A stretch of 64,000 bases of DNA from an uncultured bacterium (GTDB lineage: Bacteria; Cyanobacteriota; Vampirovibrionia; Gastranaerophilales; Gastranaerophilaceae): the NCBI GenBank assembly GCA_949294335.1, contig CASFGO010000006.1, positions 1 through 64,000 on the forward strand, in the 5' to 3' direction. Shown in pieces: positions 17,633-27,700 of this stretch. The stretch's first letter is position 1, and each line of letters starts with the position of its first letter. Below the pieces are notes generated by a model, which had not been told where the DNA came from, ran no database searches, and was given only the letters and a program-made list of their open reading frames with translations. Made by a program: the position numbers and the translations under genes.

Positions 17633-18946
17633 TTGGCAGATAAGTATAAAATACAAGGCGGAACCCAATTAAAAGGTGAAGTTAATATAGGTGGGGCAAA
17701 AAATGCTGTTTTAAAATTAATGGCATCAGCTGTTCTTGCCGAGGGAGAATCAAAGATTTATAATGTACCAGATTTAACCGATGTAGATATAATGCTTGAG
17801 GTTATTAATGGTTTAGGTGTAAAAACTTCTCATGATAAACAAGAAAAATCAGTTACAATTGATGCAACTAATATAACATCTGTAACAGCTCAATATGAGT
17901 ATGTAAGCAAAATGCGTGCATCTTTTATAATATTAGGAGCATTGGTTTCCAGATGTAAAGAAGCAATTGTCGCATTGCCTGGTGGATGTGCTATAGGTGA
18001 AAGACGAGTAGATTTTCATATAAAAGGTTTAGAGGCACTAGGTGCTAAAATAAAAATAGAAAATGGATATGTTCATGCCAGAGCTTCAAAATTAGTTGGT
18101 GCTGATATTTACTTAGATATTCCGTCAGTTGGTGCAACTGAGAATTTAATGCTAGCAGCAATTCTAGCAGAAGGTTCAACAAGAATTCAAAATGCTGCAC
18201 AGGAGCCTGAAATTATTGATTTAGCAAACTTCTTAAATACAATGGGTGCAGATGTTGTAGGAGCTGGAACATCTGAAATAGTTATAAATGGTGTAAAACA
18301 ATCAGATTTGCATCCTATAGAATATACAACAATACCTGATAGAATCGAAGCAGGAACTTTTATGACAGCTGTTGTTGCATCTAAAGGAAAAGCTATTATT
18401 AGAAATGTATTTCCTGCTCATTTAACTTTCTTTACTGATAAGTTAATAAAAATGGGCGCAAGTATAAAATTAATAGAGCCTACTGCAATTGAAGTTTCTT
18501 GTAAAAATAGATTAAATTCTATTAATTTTGTAACACAGCCTTATCCAGGATTTCCAACAGACCTTCAATCTATGGCAATGGCATTGTTGACTACAGCAAA
18601 TGGTGTTGGAATTATTACTGAAAGTTTATATGAAAACAGATTTATGCAAGTTCCTCATTTATTAAGAATGGGTGCAGATATTCACCAAGATAGGAACCAT
18701 GCAATTATTAAAGGTGTAAAAAAACTTACAGGAGCAACAGTTTCTGCAAGTGATTTAAGAGCAGGTGCTTCATTAGTTGTTGCAGCTATTATGGCTGATG
18801 GTACTTCTATTATTGAAAATCTTCATCATATAGATAGAGGGTATGAAAATTTTGATGCAAAATTAACAGCATTGGGTGCAAATATAATTAGATATAATGA
18901 AGAAACTGAAAATACGAAAGGGTTAATAAATGAGTCCCGTGTATAA
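17633..18946 (+). CDS. murA: UDP-N-acetylglucosamine 1-carboxyvinyltransferase
   Basis: 437 residues, standard length. It starts at TTG 17633 behind TTGGAG. Family motifs are IGGAKNAVLKLMAS near residue 20 and the active-site loop PGGCAIGERRVD with catalytic Cys119. It transfers enolpyruvyl from PEP to UDP-GlcNAc, the first committed step of peptidoglycan synthesis, in the cytoplasm. Cys rather than Asp at the loop predicts fosfomycin sensitivity by the general rule for the family. The last 17 bases overlap the RWYD gene downstream, which in turn overlaps mfd. Confidence 0.97.
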   Translation: MADKYKIQGGTQLKGEVNIGGAKNAVLKLMASAVLAEGESKIYNVPDLTDVDIMLEVINGLGVKTSHDKQEKSVTIDATNITSVTAQYEYVSKMRASFIILGALVSRCKEAIVALPGGCAIGERRVDFHIKGLEALGAKIKIENGYVHARASKLVGADIYLDIPSVGATENLMLAAILAEGSTRIQNAAQEPEIIDLANFLNTMGADVVGAGTSEIVINGVKQSDLHPIEYTTIPDRIEAGTFMTAVVASKGKAIIRNVFPAHLTFFTDKLIKMGASIKLIEPTAIEVSCKNRLNSINFVTQPYPGFPTDLQSMAMALLTTANGVGIITESLYENRFMQVPHLLRMGADIHQDRNHAIIKGVKKLTGATVSASDLRAGASLVVAAIMADGTSIIENLHHIDRGYENFDAKLTALGANIIRYNEETENTKGLINESRV

Positions 18947-19262
18947 AAGATGGTATGATCATGACCCTAAGTTATTAGAGGTTATTGAGTTATTAAAAAA
19001 TTATCAAGATGAATTATTAGAACAAGCAGAATTGTTTCTTGCTAAATTAGAAGAACAAGTTTCTAAGGAGGCTATTGATAAGTTTTATGAGTTAGTAAAA
19101 CCTATTAATGGCTGTCGTTGGTATGACAAAAACCCTGTTATTTCAAGAACTGTAGAAATATTGAGAGTTGTGCCTCCTGATGTGCAAAAAGCTTGCGCAG
19201 AAAAATTTATTGCAACATTAAAAAATATGGGCATCGATTATGAAAGCCAAAATCAAGAATAA
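18930..19262 (+). CDS. Small RWYD-repeat protein, family member 2
   Basis: 110 residues with two RWYD repeats: YKRWYDHDPKLLEVIELLKN at the start and CRWYDKNPVISRTVEILRVV near residue 68. After the second repeat, PPDVQKACAEKFI resembles PFELQKETALEII of the protein at 9865-10173. The gene begins inside the end of murA and its stop shares one base with the mfd start (TAATG). Such coupling suggests production in fixed ratio with murA or mfd. No known family is recognised. Confidence 0.75.
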   Translation: MSPVYKRWYDHDPKLLEVIELLKNYQDELLEQAELFLAKLEEQVSKEAIDKFYELVKPINGCRWYDKNPVISRTVEILRVVPPDVQKACAEKFIATLKNMGIDYESQNQE

Positions 19263-22200
19263 TGAATATTGATTTTTCTGAATTTAAGAAGAATATAAAA
19301 ACTTCAAAATCATTTGTAGTAACAGGTTTAACAACTTTCTTACGTCTTTTGTTAGTAAATCTTTTGGCAAAAGATTTAGGAAAGAAGGTTTTATTTATAA
19401 CATCAACTGAGCAAACAGCATTAAAGTATCAAAGAGATTTTAAGTCTTTTTTTGAGTTAAATTCAGAAATATTTCCTTATCAAAATTCGTTGATGTATGA
19501 GACTGTTCCTCTCAATTTATATGATTATTCAAACCAAATAAATTTATTGTTAAATCCTTCTGATATTATTATTACTCCAGTTAAAGCTTTGTTAGAAAAA
19601 TTTCCGTCAAGGAGTTTTTTAAAGAAAAATAGTTTTTCTTTAAAAATTGGTGATGAAATAACTCAAAGGGATTTATTAGAAAAATTAGTTGGTTTAGGTT
19701 ATAAACGTTCAACAATGGTTAGTGATATTTCTGAGTTTAGTATAAGAGGGGATATTGCTGATATTTATACATTAAAAGAAAATCCTGTAAGAATTGAATT
19801 TTGGGGGGATGAGATTGTTGATATCAGGTATTTTGATAGAGAAACTCAAAAATCAATTGAGAAAATTAAAAGTATAGATATCATGCCTATGTATAAATTT
19901 ATTTTGCCTGATAAAACTCCAAAAGATTTTCCTGTTGAATTAGCTGAAAAGCTAACAGAAGAAGGTTATTTTGAAGGAATAAGCGTTTATCAGAGTTATT
20001 TTAATTTAGATTTAGAAAATGCTCTTGATTATTTAAGTGACTATATTTTAGTATTTGATGAGAAATCTGAGATTGTTTCAAAGTATCAATTTATTGAAGA
20101 AAACTATGAGAAGCAATTAGAAGAAAATATAAAAACAGAATTAATATATCCTTTAAGAGAGATTAATCATATTAATTATAATGATTTTGTTGCTAAGTTT
20201 ATAAGGTCCCAACGAGTTGAACTAAATAATTTTATAGATAGTGAATTTGATGAAATTATTGATTTTAATGCTCAGGTTATAAAAAACTTTAATGCAAATA
20301 TGGATGAAGTTGCAGAATATATAAAAAATCACGAAGGATATCAAATAATAATTGCAACTGATTATAAGGAAAGAGTAAAAGAAATATTAGCAAATTATGA
20401 TATTTATAATGTAGAATATGCTAATAATATTTCGGCAAATGGTACTATAATTGAAGATGCAAAATTGATTTTATTAACAGATAGAGAGTTATTTAATAAA
20501 AGAAATAAGGAAGTAACATCAACTAAAAGAACATCATATAAAGAAAAAGCTGAGTATATTGAAAGTATAAATGATATAAAAGAGGGTGAATATGTAGTTC
20601 ATTCTGTTCATGGGGTTGGGATTTATATAGGCTTAACTCAACAAGAGTTAGATGGACAGTTAAAAGATTATTTAACAATAGAATATGCTCAAAAAGATAG
20701 GTTGCATATCCCTGCAGAACAAATAAATTTGTTATGTCGTTATCGAGGAGCAGGGGCAGCAAAGCCTAAATTATCAAGAATGGGAGGTTCTGATTGGGAG
20801 AAAACTAAGTCAAAAGTAAAACAAGAAGTAGAAAAAGTTGCTTATGACTTATTAAGGCTTTATGCAAGAAGAAAAATCCAAGAAGGAATCGCATTTGATC
20901 CAGATACTGCATGGCAATTAGAAATGGAAGATGCATTTGAGTATACAGAAACCCCTGATCAAATGAAGGCAATAAACGAGATAAAATCTGATATGGAAAG
21001 TATAAATCCAATGGATAGACTTGTATGTGGTGATGTTGGATTTGGAAAAACAGAAGTTGCAATGCGTGGGATTTTTAAGGCTGTCGCATCTGGCAAACAA
21101 GTTGCAGTAATTGTTCCAACAACAATTTTGGCATTACAACATTATCAAACAATATCAGAAAGGTTTAAACCTTATGGAGTTAATGTTGAATTATTATGTA
21201 GATTTAGAAGTACAAAAGAACAAAAAGAAACTCTAAAGAATATGGCATTAGGAAGTTGTGATGTTGTAATTGGAACTCATAGATTACTTCAAGAAGGTGT
21301 AACATTTAAGGATTTAGGTTTATTAGTAATTGATGAAGAACATAGGTTTGGAGTAAGGCATAAGGAAAAATTGAAAGAATTTAGAGAAAATATAGACATT
21401 ATTTCAATGTCTGCAACTCCAATTCCTAGAACTTTATATATGTCTTTATCTGGAATAAAAGATATGTCAGTTATTAATACTCCACCTAAGAATAGGCTTC
21501 CTATAAGAACATATGTCGGAGTTTATAATGATAATATTGTTAAAAATGCGATAGTTCATGAGTTAGATAGAGATGGTCAAGTTTATTATTTATATAATAG
21601 AGTAGAAACTATTGAAGAATTTAGATTAAAATTAAAAGAATTAGTTCCAAATGCAAGAATTGCAGTTGGTCATGGTCAGTTATCAGAGAAAGAGTTAGAA
21701 GAAGTAATAATTGGTTTTTCAAATCATGAATACGATATATTATTATGTACAACTATTATTGAAAATGGCCTGGATATTCCAAATGCAAATACAATGATAA
21801 TTCATGATGCAGATAGATTTGGTCTTGCTCAACTTTATCAATTAAGAGGTCGTGTTGGTCGTTCAGAGCGTCAAGCTTATTGTTATTGCTTATATAAACC
21901 TAATAAAAATATAACAAAAGAGGCAATGCAAAGATTAACAGCCATAAAAGAATTCACAACCCTAGGAAGTGGTTATCAAATTGCAATGCGTGATGTAGAG
22001 ATAAGAGGTGTTGGAAATATTTTAGGAACAAAACAACATGGTCATATGGTAAATGTTGGTTTTGATACATATTGTCAGTTACTGGAAGAAACCGTTAATG
22101 AATTAAAAGGTGAAGTTGTAAAACATAGACCTCCAACAATTGTAGATATAAATGTAACAGCATATATTCCTGAAGATTGGGTTGGTTCAAAAGAACAAAA

Positions 22201-22618
22201 AATGATTGAATATAAGCGTCTTGCAGATGTTCATAATGATACAGAATTAAATTATATTGTATCAGAGTGGAAAGATAGATTTTCAAAAATTCCAGAAGAA
22301 GTTGATAATCTTATTAAGCTTGTTCAAATTAGACTTATGGCTACAAAAGTGGGTATAACATTAATTAGAGAGGCGATGAATAATATAAGAGTTTATACTC
22401 CTTTTACAAAAGAGGAATGGAGAATTTTAAGTATAAAACTTCCAAGAAACATAATAAAAAATATTCAATGGACTCCTGCTCCAAAAACTTGTGAAGATGC
22501 GACTTCAATATTATTGATAAATAATTCTATTATGAATTTTAATGAATTATTTAACATGTTGTATGATTTGTTCTATGATATAGATAAAATAAGTTACGAA
22601 TACGAAACACGAGGATGA
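19262..22618 (+). CDS. mfd: Transcription-repair coupling factor
   Basis: 1118 residues. In order: a UvrB-like N-terminal module, the CarD-like RNA polymerase interaction domain (about residues 440-510: KEGEYVVHSVHGVGIYIG), the RecG-like motor with Walker A GDVGFGKTE and DEEHRFG, then SATPIPRTL, LRGRVGRSERQAYCY, and the C-terminal TRCF domain. Mfd displaces stalled RNA polymerase from DNA damage and recruits the UvrA repair system. The start shares one base with the RWYD gene stop. The lipoprotein gene follows 4 bases after its stop. Confidence 0.97.
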   Translation: MNIDFSEFKKNIKTSKSFVVTGLTTFLRLLLVNLLAKDLGKKVLFITSTEQTALKYQRDFKSFFELNSEIFPYQNSLMYETVPLNLYDYSNQINLLLNPSDIIITPVKALLEKFPSRSFLKKNSFSLKIGDEITQRDLLEKLVGLGYKRSTMVSDISEFSIRGDIADIYTLKENPVRIEFWGDEIVDIRYFDRETQKSIEKIKSIDIMPMYKFILPDKTPKDFPVELAEKLTEEGYFEGISVYQSYFNLDLENALDYLSDYILVFDEKSEIVSKYQFIEENYEKQLEENIKTELIYPLREINHINYNDFVAKFIRSQRVELNNFIDSEFDEIIDFNAQVIKNFNANMDEVAEYIKNHEGYQIIIATDYKERVKEILANYDIYNVEYANNISANGTIIEDAKLILLTDRELFNKRNKEVTSTKRTSYKEKAEYIESINDIKEGEYVVHSVHGVGIYIGLTQQELDGQLKDYLTIEYAQKDRLHIPAEQINLLCRYRGAGAAKPKLSRMGGSDWEKTKSKVKQEVEKVAYDLLRLYARRKIQEGIAFDPDTAWQLEMEDAFEYTETPDQMKAINEIKSDMESINPMDRLVCGDVGFGKTEVAMRGIFKAVASGKQVAVIVPTTILALQHYQTISERFKPYGVNVELLCRFRSTKEQKETLKNMALGSCDVVIGTHRLLQEGVTFKDLGLLVIDEEHRFGVRHKEKLKEFRENIDIISMSATPIPRTLYMSLSGIKDMSVINTPPKNRLPIRTYVGVYNDNIVKNAIVHELDRDGQVYYLYNRVETIEEFRLKLKELVPNARIAVGHGQLSEKELEEVIIGFSNHEYDILLCTTIIENGLDIPNANTMIIHDADRFGLAQLYQLRGRVGRSERQAYCYCLYKPNKNITKEAMQRLTAIKEFTTLGSGYQIAMRDVEIRGVGNILGTKQHGHMVNVGFDTYCQLLEETVNELKGEVVKHRPPTIVDINVTAYIPEDWVGSKEQKMIEYKRLADVHNDTELNYIVSEWKDRFSKIPEEVDNLIKLVQIRLMATKVGITLIREAMNNIRVYTPFTKEEWRILSIKLPRNIIKNIQWTPAPKTCEDATSILLINNSIMNFNELFNMLYDLFYDIDKISYEYETRG

Positions 22619-22622
22619 TGAA

Positions 22623-23765
22623 ATGAAAAAAGTTCTATTAACAATGTTGGCATCTGTATTTATACTTACAGGTTGTAATACTCATAAAGATGTGATTATA
22701 AAGGTAAATAATAAACCTATTACACAAAATCAGTTTGATACTGAGTACAAAAAAGTTGCAACTAATGATACGTTAGCAAGAATGGGTATTGAAATCCCTC
22801 AAGATGATAATAATTTTATGTACTTGATGATAAAAGATAAAGTTGTTAATGAACTAATCGTAAGAAGTTTAGTTGATCAAGAAATAGCAAAAAGACATAT
22901 AAAAGTTTCAAATGCTGATTTGAACAATGAACTAAAAACAATGATTGACAAAGTTGGTTCAAAAGAGCAATTTAATGCTATTTTAAAACGTAATGGTGTA
23001 TCAAATGAACAATTTAAGAAAGACTTAAAAGAAGAAGTGAAAGTAAAAAAACTTGTTAATATGATAGAAAATGTGAAAATTTCAGATAAAGATGCTGAAA
23101 TTTTCTACAAGAAAAATACAAAGAAATTTATGTATCCTGATAGAGTAAGAGCATCTCACATTTTGATATTAGCTAATCCAATGGAAATAGCTAACAAGAT
23201 AAAATCTCAACCAGAAAATAAGGATTTATCAGATACCATTTTGAAAGAAAAAGTAATGGCAGAAATGCAAGCAAGATATGCAAAGGCTTTATCAATTCAA
23301 GCAGCATTAAAGAATCTACCTGATAATTTTGAGAAAACAGCAAGAGAAGAATCAGAAGATGTTGCAACAGCTAAAAAAGGCGGAGATTTAGGTTTCTTTG
23401 CAAAAGCAGATATGGTTGAACCTTTTGCTACACAAGCATTTTCACAACAGCCAAATACAATAAGTCCTGTAATTCAAACACAATATGGATATCATATTAT
23501 AAAAGTTACAGATAGAATGGCTGCAGGTCAGGAACCATTTGTAAAAGTAAAAGACCAAATTAAATTGTATTTACAAACACAAAGACAAATGGTTATATTA
23601 GAACAATTAATAAACCAAATGAAGGCTAGTGCAAAGATTGAATATGTAAATGAAAGCTATAATCCTGTAAAAATTCAAGAAAAATTAAAAGAAATGGCAA
23701 AACAAAGACAACAAGCTGCAGAAGCTGTAAATCCTGAAAAATTTTCAGCAGCTCCAAAACAATAG
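22623..23765 (+). CDS. SurA/PrsA-type peptidyl-prolyl isomerase lipoprotein
   Basis: 380 residues with a lipoprotein signal peptide: the lipobox LTGC places the lipidated Cys at residue 18. A SurA N-like helical region follows (about 25-155), then a parvulin rotamase domain (about 175-305) with RASHILI, GGDLGFF and QYGYHIIKVTDR. Such proteins assist folding of exported or outer membrane proteins on the outer side of the inner membrane. The end is Gln/Lys-rich. GAGG before the ATG lies at the end of mfd, so the genes are co-transcribed. Confidence 0.9.
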   Translation: MKKVLLTMLASVFILTGCNTHKDVIIKVNNKPITQNQFDTEYKKVATNDTLARMGIEIPQDDNNFMYLMIKDKVVNELIVRSLVDQEIAKRHIKVSNADLNNELKTMIDKVGSKEQFNAILKRNGVSNEQFKKDLKEEVKVKKLVNMIENVKISDKDAEIFYKKNTKKFMYPDRVRASHILILANPMEIANKIKSQPENKDLSDTILKEKVMAEMQARYAKALSIQAALKNLPDNFEKTAREESEDVATAKKGGDLGFFAKADMVEPFATQAFSQQPNTISPVIQTQYGYHIIKVTDRMAAGQEPFVKVKDQIKLYLQTQRQMVILEQLINQMKASAKIEYVNESYNPVKIQEKLKEMAKQRQQAAEAVNPEKFSAAPKQ

Positions 23766-24404
23766 ATGATTATGAAAGTATTAAAGACAGAAATTACAAA
23801 TAATAAGAATGAACTCCTACTTCTTGGGGGTTCATTCTCTTGTAATCCGCCTCTGGTTGTCGGAGTTGTTCATGGTGATGAACCTCAAGGCGAATATTTG
23901 ATAAACAAATATTTAGAAGAAGTTGAAGATTCTGGTATGTTGTTTATACCATCATTAAATCCTGATGGTAAGGATAATGGAACAAGAGTTAATTCAAATG
24001 GTGTCGATATAAATAGAAATTTCCCAACAAAAAATTGGGAATTATCTGATAAGGACAACTATTATGGGGGTGATTTTCCAGCTAGTGAAATTGAGACAAG
24101 ATTTTTGATTGACGTTATAGAAGAATATAAACCAAAATTAATTTTGACTCTGCATACCCCATACAAGATTGTCAACTATGATGGTCCGGCTCGTGAGATA
24201 TCAGATACGATATCAAAAATAATCGGTTATCCTGTTGAAGAGAGTATCGGGTATCCGACACCGGGGAGTTTTGGAACTTATGCCGGTGTAGAAAGAAATA
24301 TTCCGACAATAACACTTGAGATGGACGAAGATGAGAGTATTAGCTTACTTTACCCTAAAGTTAAAAAGATTTTTGAATATATTGAACGTGTAAATATTTT
24401 TTAA
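23766..24404 (+). CDS. M14 family zinc carboxypeptidase, murein peptide amidase-like
   Basis: 212 residues. M14 ligands and catalytic residues are visible: HGDEPQGE (first His and Glu), NPDG followed by NGVDINRNFP (substrate-binding Arg), LTLHTP (third zinc ligand) and ITLEMDED (catalytic Glu). The short single-domain form resembles MpaA, which cuts the gamma-D-Glu-diaminopimelate bond in recycled muropeptides. No signal peptide is seen, which fits a cytoplasmic recycling role. The start follows the previous stop directly; ATG 23772 is an alternative. It ends the murA-mfd gene group. Confidence 0.85.
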   Translation: MIMKVLKTEITNNKNELLLLGGSFSCNPPLVVGVVHGDEPQGEYLINKYLEEVEDSGMLFIPSLNPDGKDNGTRVNSNGVDINRNFPTKNWELSDKDNYYGGDFPASEIETRFLIDVIEEYKPKLILTLHTPYKIVNYDGPAREISDTISKIIGYPVEESIGYPTPGSFGTYAGVERNIPTITLEMDEDESISLLYPKVKKIFEYIERVNIF

Positions 24405-24572
24405 CAAATATTGCAGCAATATATATACATGTTCTATAATAATAATGTAAAACTGCTATCACTATATACAAACTATTACCTAGGTATAAAAAATGATAAT
24501 TTCGGCACAAAGGATTGTGAATAAATTGTCTGTTGGGGCTTTAAGCTCTGATATAGTGTGCATTTGCGCTTC

Positions 24573-24582
24573 GGGGGGGGGG
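24573..24582. repeat. Homopolymeric tract of ten Gs
   Basis: Ten consecutive Gs about 130 bases ahead of the flagellin-like start codon. No G run of comparable length was noticed elsewhere in this AT-rich window. Tracts like this are classic slipped-strand sites in surface-antigen genes of other bacteria. Effect on expression here is inferred only. Confidence 0.9.
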
Positions 24583-24629
24583 TAAGTCTAGTAGCAGTAA
24601 GGGTTTTACGGTTTGTGCAGTCTTGTGTT

Positions 24630-24656
24630 ATTCTGAGTGCAGCGAAGAATCTCAAG
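24630..24656. repeat. ATTCTGAG...GAAGAATCTCAAG element, copy 1
   Basis: An imperfect palindromic element with the ends ATTCTGAG and GAAGAATCTCAAG. A second copy with the same ends lies inside the flagellin-like gene at 25256-25285. Confidence 0.6.
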
Positions 24657-24714
24657 ATTATGTCGGTAGTGGTTCAATCCAAAACATTTACCCCTACCCA
24701 GGAGGTGCTGCAGG

Positions 24715-27700
24715 ATGATAAGTATCGGCACCGACATAGGGAATTTAATCCTTGAGAATACTTTGAGCAATAATACTATCGGGTTGAATAATTCGATAGA
24801 GCGAATGACAACGGGTTATAAGATAAACCGTGCAAAAGATGATGCTGCAGGATATTCGATAGCAGAAGACTTGGAGAGTAAGATATCCTCAATGTTGATA
24901 GTGCAGCAGAATACGGAGCAGGGAATCTCAATGCTTCAAACAGCGGAGAGTTCTCTGGACAATATAATGACATTGCTTCAGCGCTTGCGAGATTTGGCGG
25001 AGCAGGCATCAAACGGAGTATATGGTGATGATTCCAGAGCTGCAATGCAAGCAGAAGCGGATCAGATAATAGCGCAGATAGAACAGATAAAACAGACAAC
25101 GAATTTCAACGGCATAAATCTGTTCGAAACCCCTCAAGGGGTAAATGGAGGGGTAACAACGACCTCAGTAACAACCCGCAGCCGCGGAATCGGATTGAGT
25201 AATTCAAATGTAAAAATAAATATACCAAATGATAGCGGGGTAAATATTTTGGGTCATTCTGAGGCTTTAGCCGAAGAATCTCAAGTGAGTTTTCTATCAA
25301 CTATGGATGAAGAGATAGATAGCTTATCATCATCTATTAAGTCCAATACACAGGTGATGACATATTCGGCTCCGACGACGCGTGCGGCGGATATTACGGG
25401 GGCTGTAGAAATTGCAGGAAACTCGACTCAGGTCGTTAATATAGACGGAGTTGATTATACTGTAACAAATCGTATTTCTACATCTCAAAGTTTTTCTTAT
25501 ACAAAAGATACAACTACCGGAGAAGTGACTTTCCTTGCTTCTAATTTTACTATCAGAGGTCAGGCGGATGTTGAACATAATTTAATCATTAATGGATCTG
25601 AAAACTATGTGTATGGCGGTGATTTAAATGATAATATTCAAGTCGTATTTGGTCAAAATCGTATATATGGTGCTGACGGGGATGATATTATAACTATGAA
25701 TTCAGGTGGAGATCATACTTATGTTTATGGTGATGCAGGTAATGATACTATTATATTAAAGGCTAATGTTCGTGCTTATGGTGGCGATGGAAATGATTAT
25801 TTACAGGTTAATAATTCTGCTAATTCTATCTTATATGGCGATGCAGGTGACGATATATTTGATATCTCCGGCTCTAATAATAGGGTTTATGGCGGAGATG
25901 GTCATAATACATTTAATATTAATGTCGGATCTAATAATTTAATTGATGGGCAAACGGGAACAAGTGTTGTTAATGATAATGGAAATAATACAACTTTAAT
26001 AAATGTTGATGGAGCTAATGCCTACTCTGTTGATTTAGCAGCCAATGAACATGTGCAAATTCATATTAATGGTGCTGATTATGATATTACAAACAGTAGT
26101 ACAGAAACGACATTGATATATCAGATTGATAGTTCTGGAGTAATAAATTTTTCTACAACAAATAATAATGCAATAACAATTATTGCTCAATCTGATAAAT
26201 CTCATAATGTTAGATTGTCTTCTCATAGTATGACTTTTTATGGCGGAGATCTAGGTGATACTATATATGTACAGGGTTGGTCGGCTAAAGTATATGGCGG
26301 TTCCGGTAATGACAATATAACTATTTCCGGCGAACGTGGTTTTGTTGATGCCGGTGATGGTGATGATACTGTTAATGTAACCGGTTTTGGCGAATTTGTA
26401 ACTTCTGGAGACGGTAATGATACTATAAATGTATCAGGGTATGCAAATTATATTGATTCGGGCTTAGGAAATGATAATGTTGCTTTAACGGGAAGAAATA
26501 ATACTATTTATTCTGCCGGCGGTTCAAATACTATCTCTGATAGAAGTACAGGAAATATGATATACGGTTTTGGTAGTGCTGATAATGCTCAGGCTGTTAT
26601 ACTAAATCCGCAAGAATCTAAAACAGTTAGTATTAATGGCGTAAATTATGAAATCCGTAATAGAGAAGCTCTGACTTCAGTATTATTGTATAATATTAAC
26701 CCAGTAACAAATGAATTGTCATTAAGCGGATATTGCATAAATATTACTTCTCCGGATGATGTTGCTCAAAATGTTAATTTACGTGGGTATTCTTTGGGTT
26801 TTTATGGTAGTGAAAAATCGGATACTATAATAAATAATTCTACTCTAGGTGTGGCATATGGTGAAGGCGGAGACGATGTTATTTATTCATATGAACGTGC
26901 GAGTAATCATGGTGGTGATGGTAATGATACATTAGTTAGTGAAAATTCAAGTGCTTCTATTTATGGTGAAGCGGGTGATGATATTCTTACTATTAATAAC
27001 GGAGCATACGCTGTCAACGGAGGAAACGGCAATGACACATACAATATAAATTATCGTGTAACGAATTTGACCGACACCGGCGGCAACAATATCTATTACA
27101 TCAACACAGACAACTCCAATATTTCGGGCAGTACCGGTGATGACACGTTCTATGTCAATGGGGATAATAATACCATCTTAGGTCAGGGCGGCAACGATTA
27201 TTATATCTTGGACGGCAGTAATAATACAGCAGACGGCGGCACCGGCGACAATTATTTTGTAGACAACGGAAGCGGTAATGACCATACGAACGTAGTAACG
27301 GATCCAAACAGCGGAATGTTGGTATTCAATTATCAAGGCGAGACCCAAACCTTTACAATAGGTGGCAAGACTTATACTGTAACGAATAATTTATCGGGCT
27401 CAAATTCTTTGCGTTATTCCTTGAACCCAAATACCGGAGTAATAACTTTGAACGGTTCAAACTTAACCACGAGCGCAGATTTAGGAGAGTCAGCCCTTAT
27501 TAATATCCGTGGTGATAATAATATAATTAACGGTAGTAATTTGAACGATAGAATCACAGTAGAGCAGGGCAGCGGCAACGTAGTCAACGGTAACGAAGGT
27601 GATGATACCTTGATATCCAACAGCGCAGATAACTCCTTAAACGGAGATGGGGGCAACGATACACTAACACTAAACGCCAGTACAACAGAAACAATAAGCG

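Larger units (their letters stand above)
24405..24714. other. Non-coding region upstream of the flagellin-like gene
   Basis: 310 bases with no gene I accept. It holds TATAAT-like AT-rich sequence around 24430-24445, a ten-G tract, an ATTCTGAG/GAAGAATCTCAAG element, and a good AGGAGG ribosome-binding site at 24700-24705 for the gene at 24715. Its composition is richer in G than the flanking operon. Confidence 0.7.

Noticed and set aside
24558..24755. 65-codon frame across the ten-G tract overlapping the flagellin start
   Set aside because: It starts at GTG without a ribosome-binding site, contains the repeat element (ILSAAKNL) and overlaps the true gene. It is read as a non-coding repeat region.
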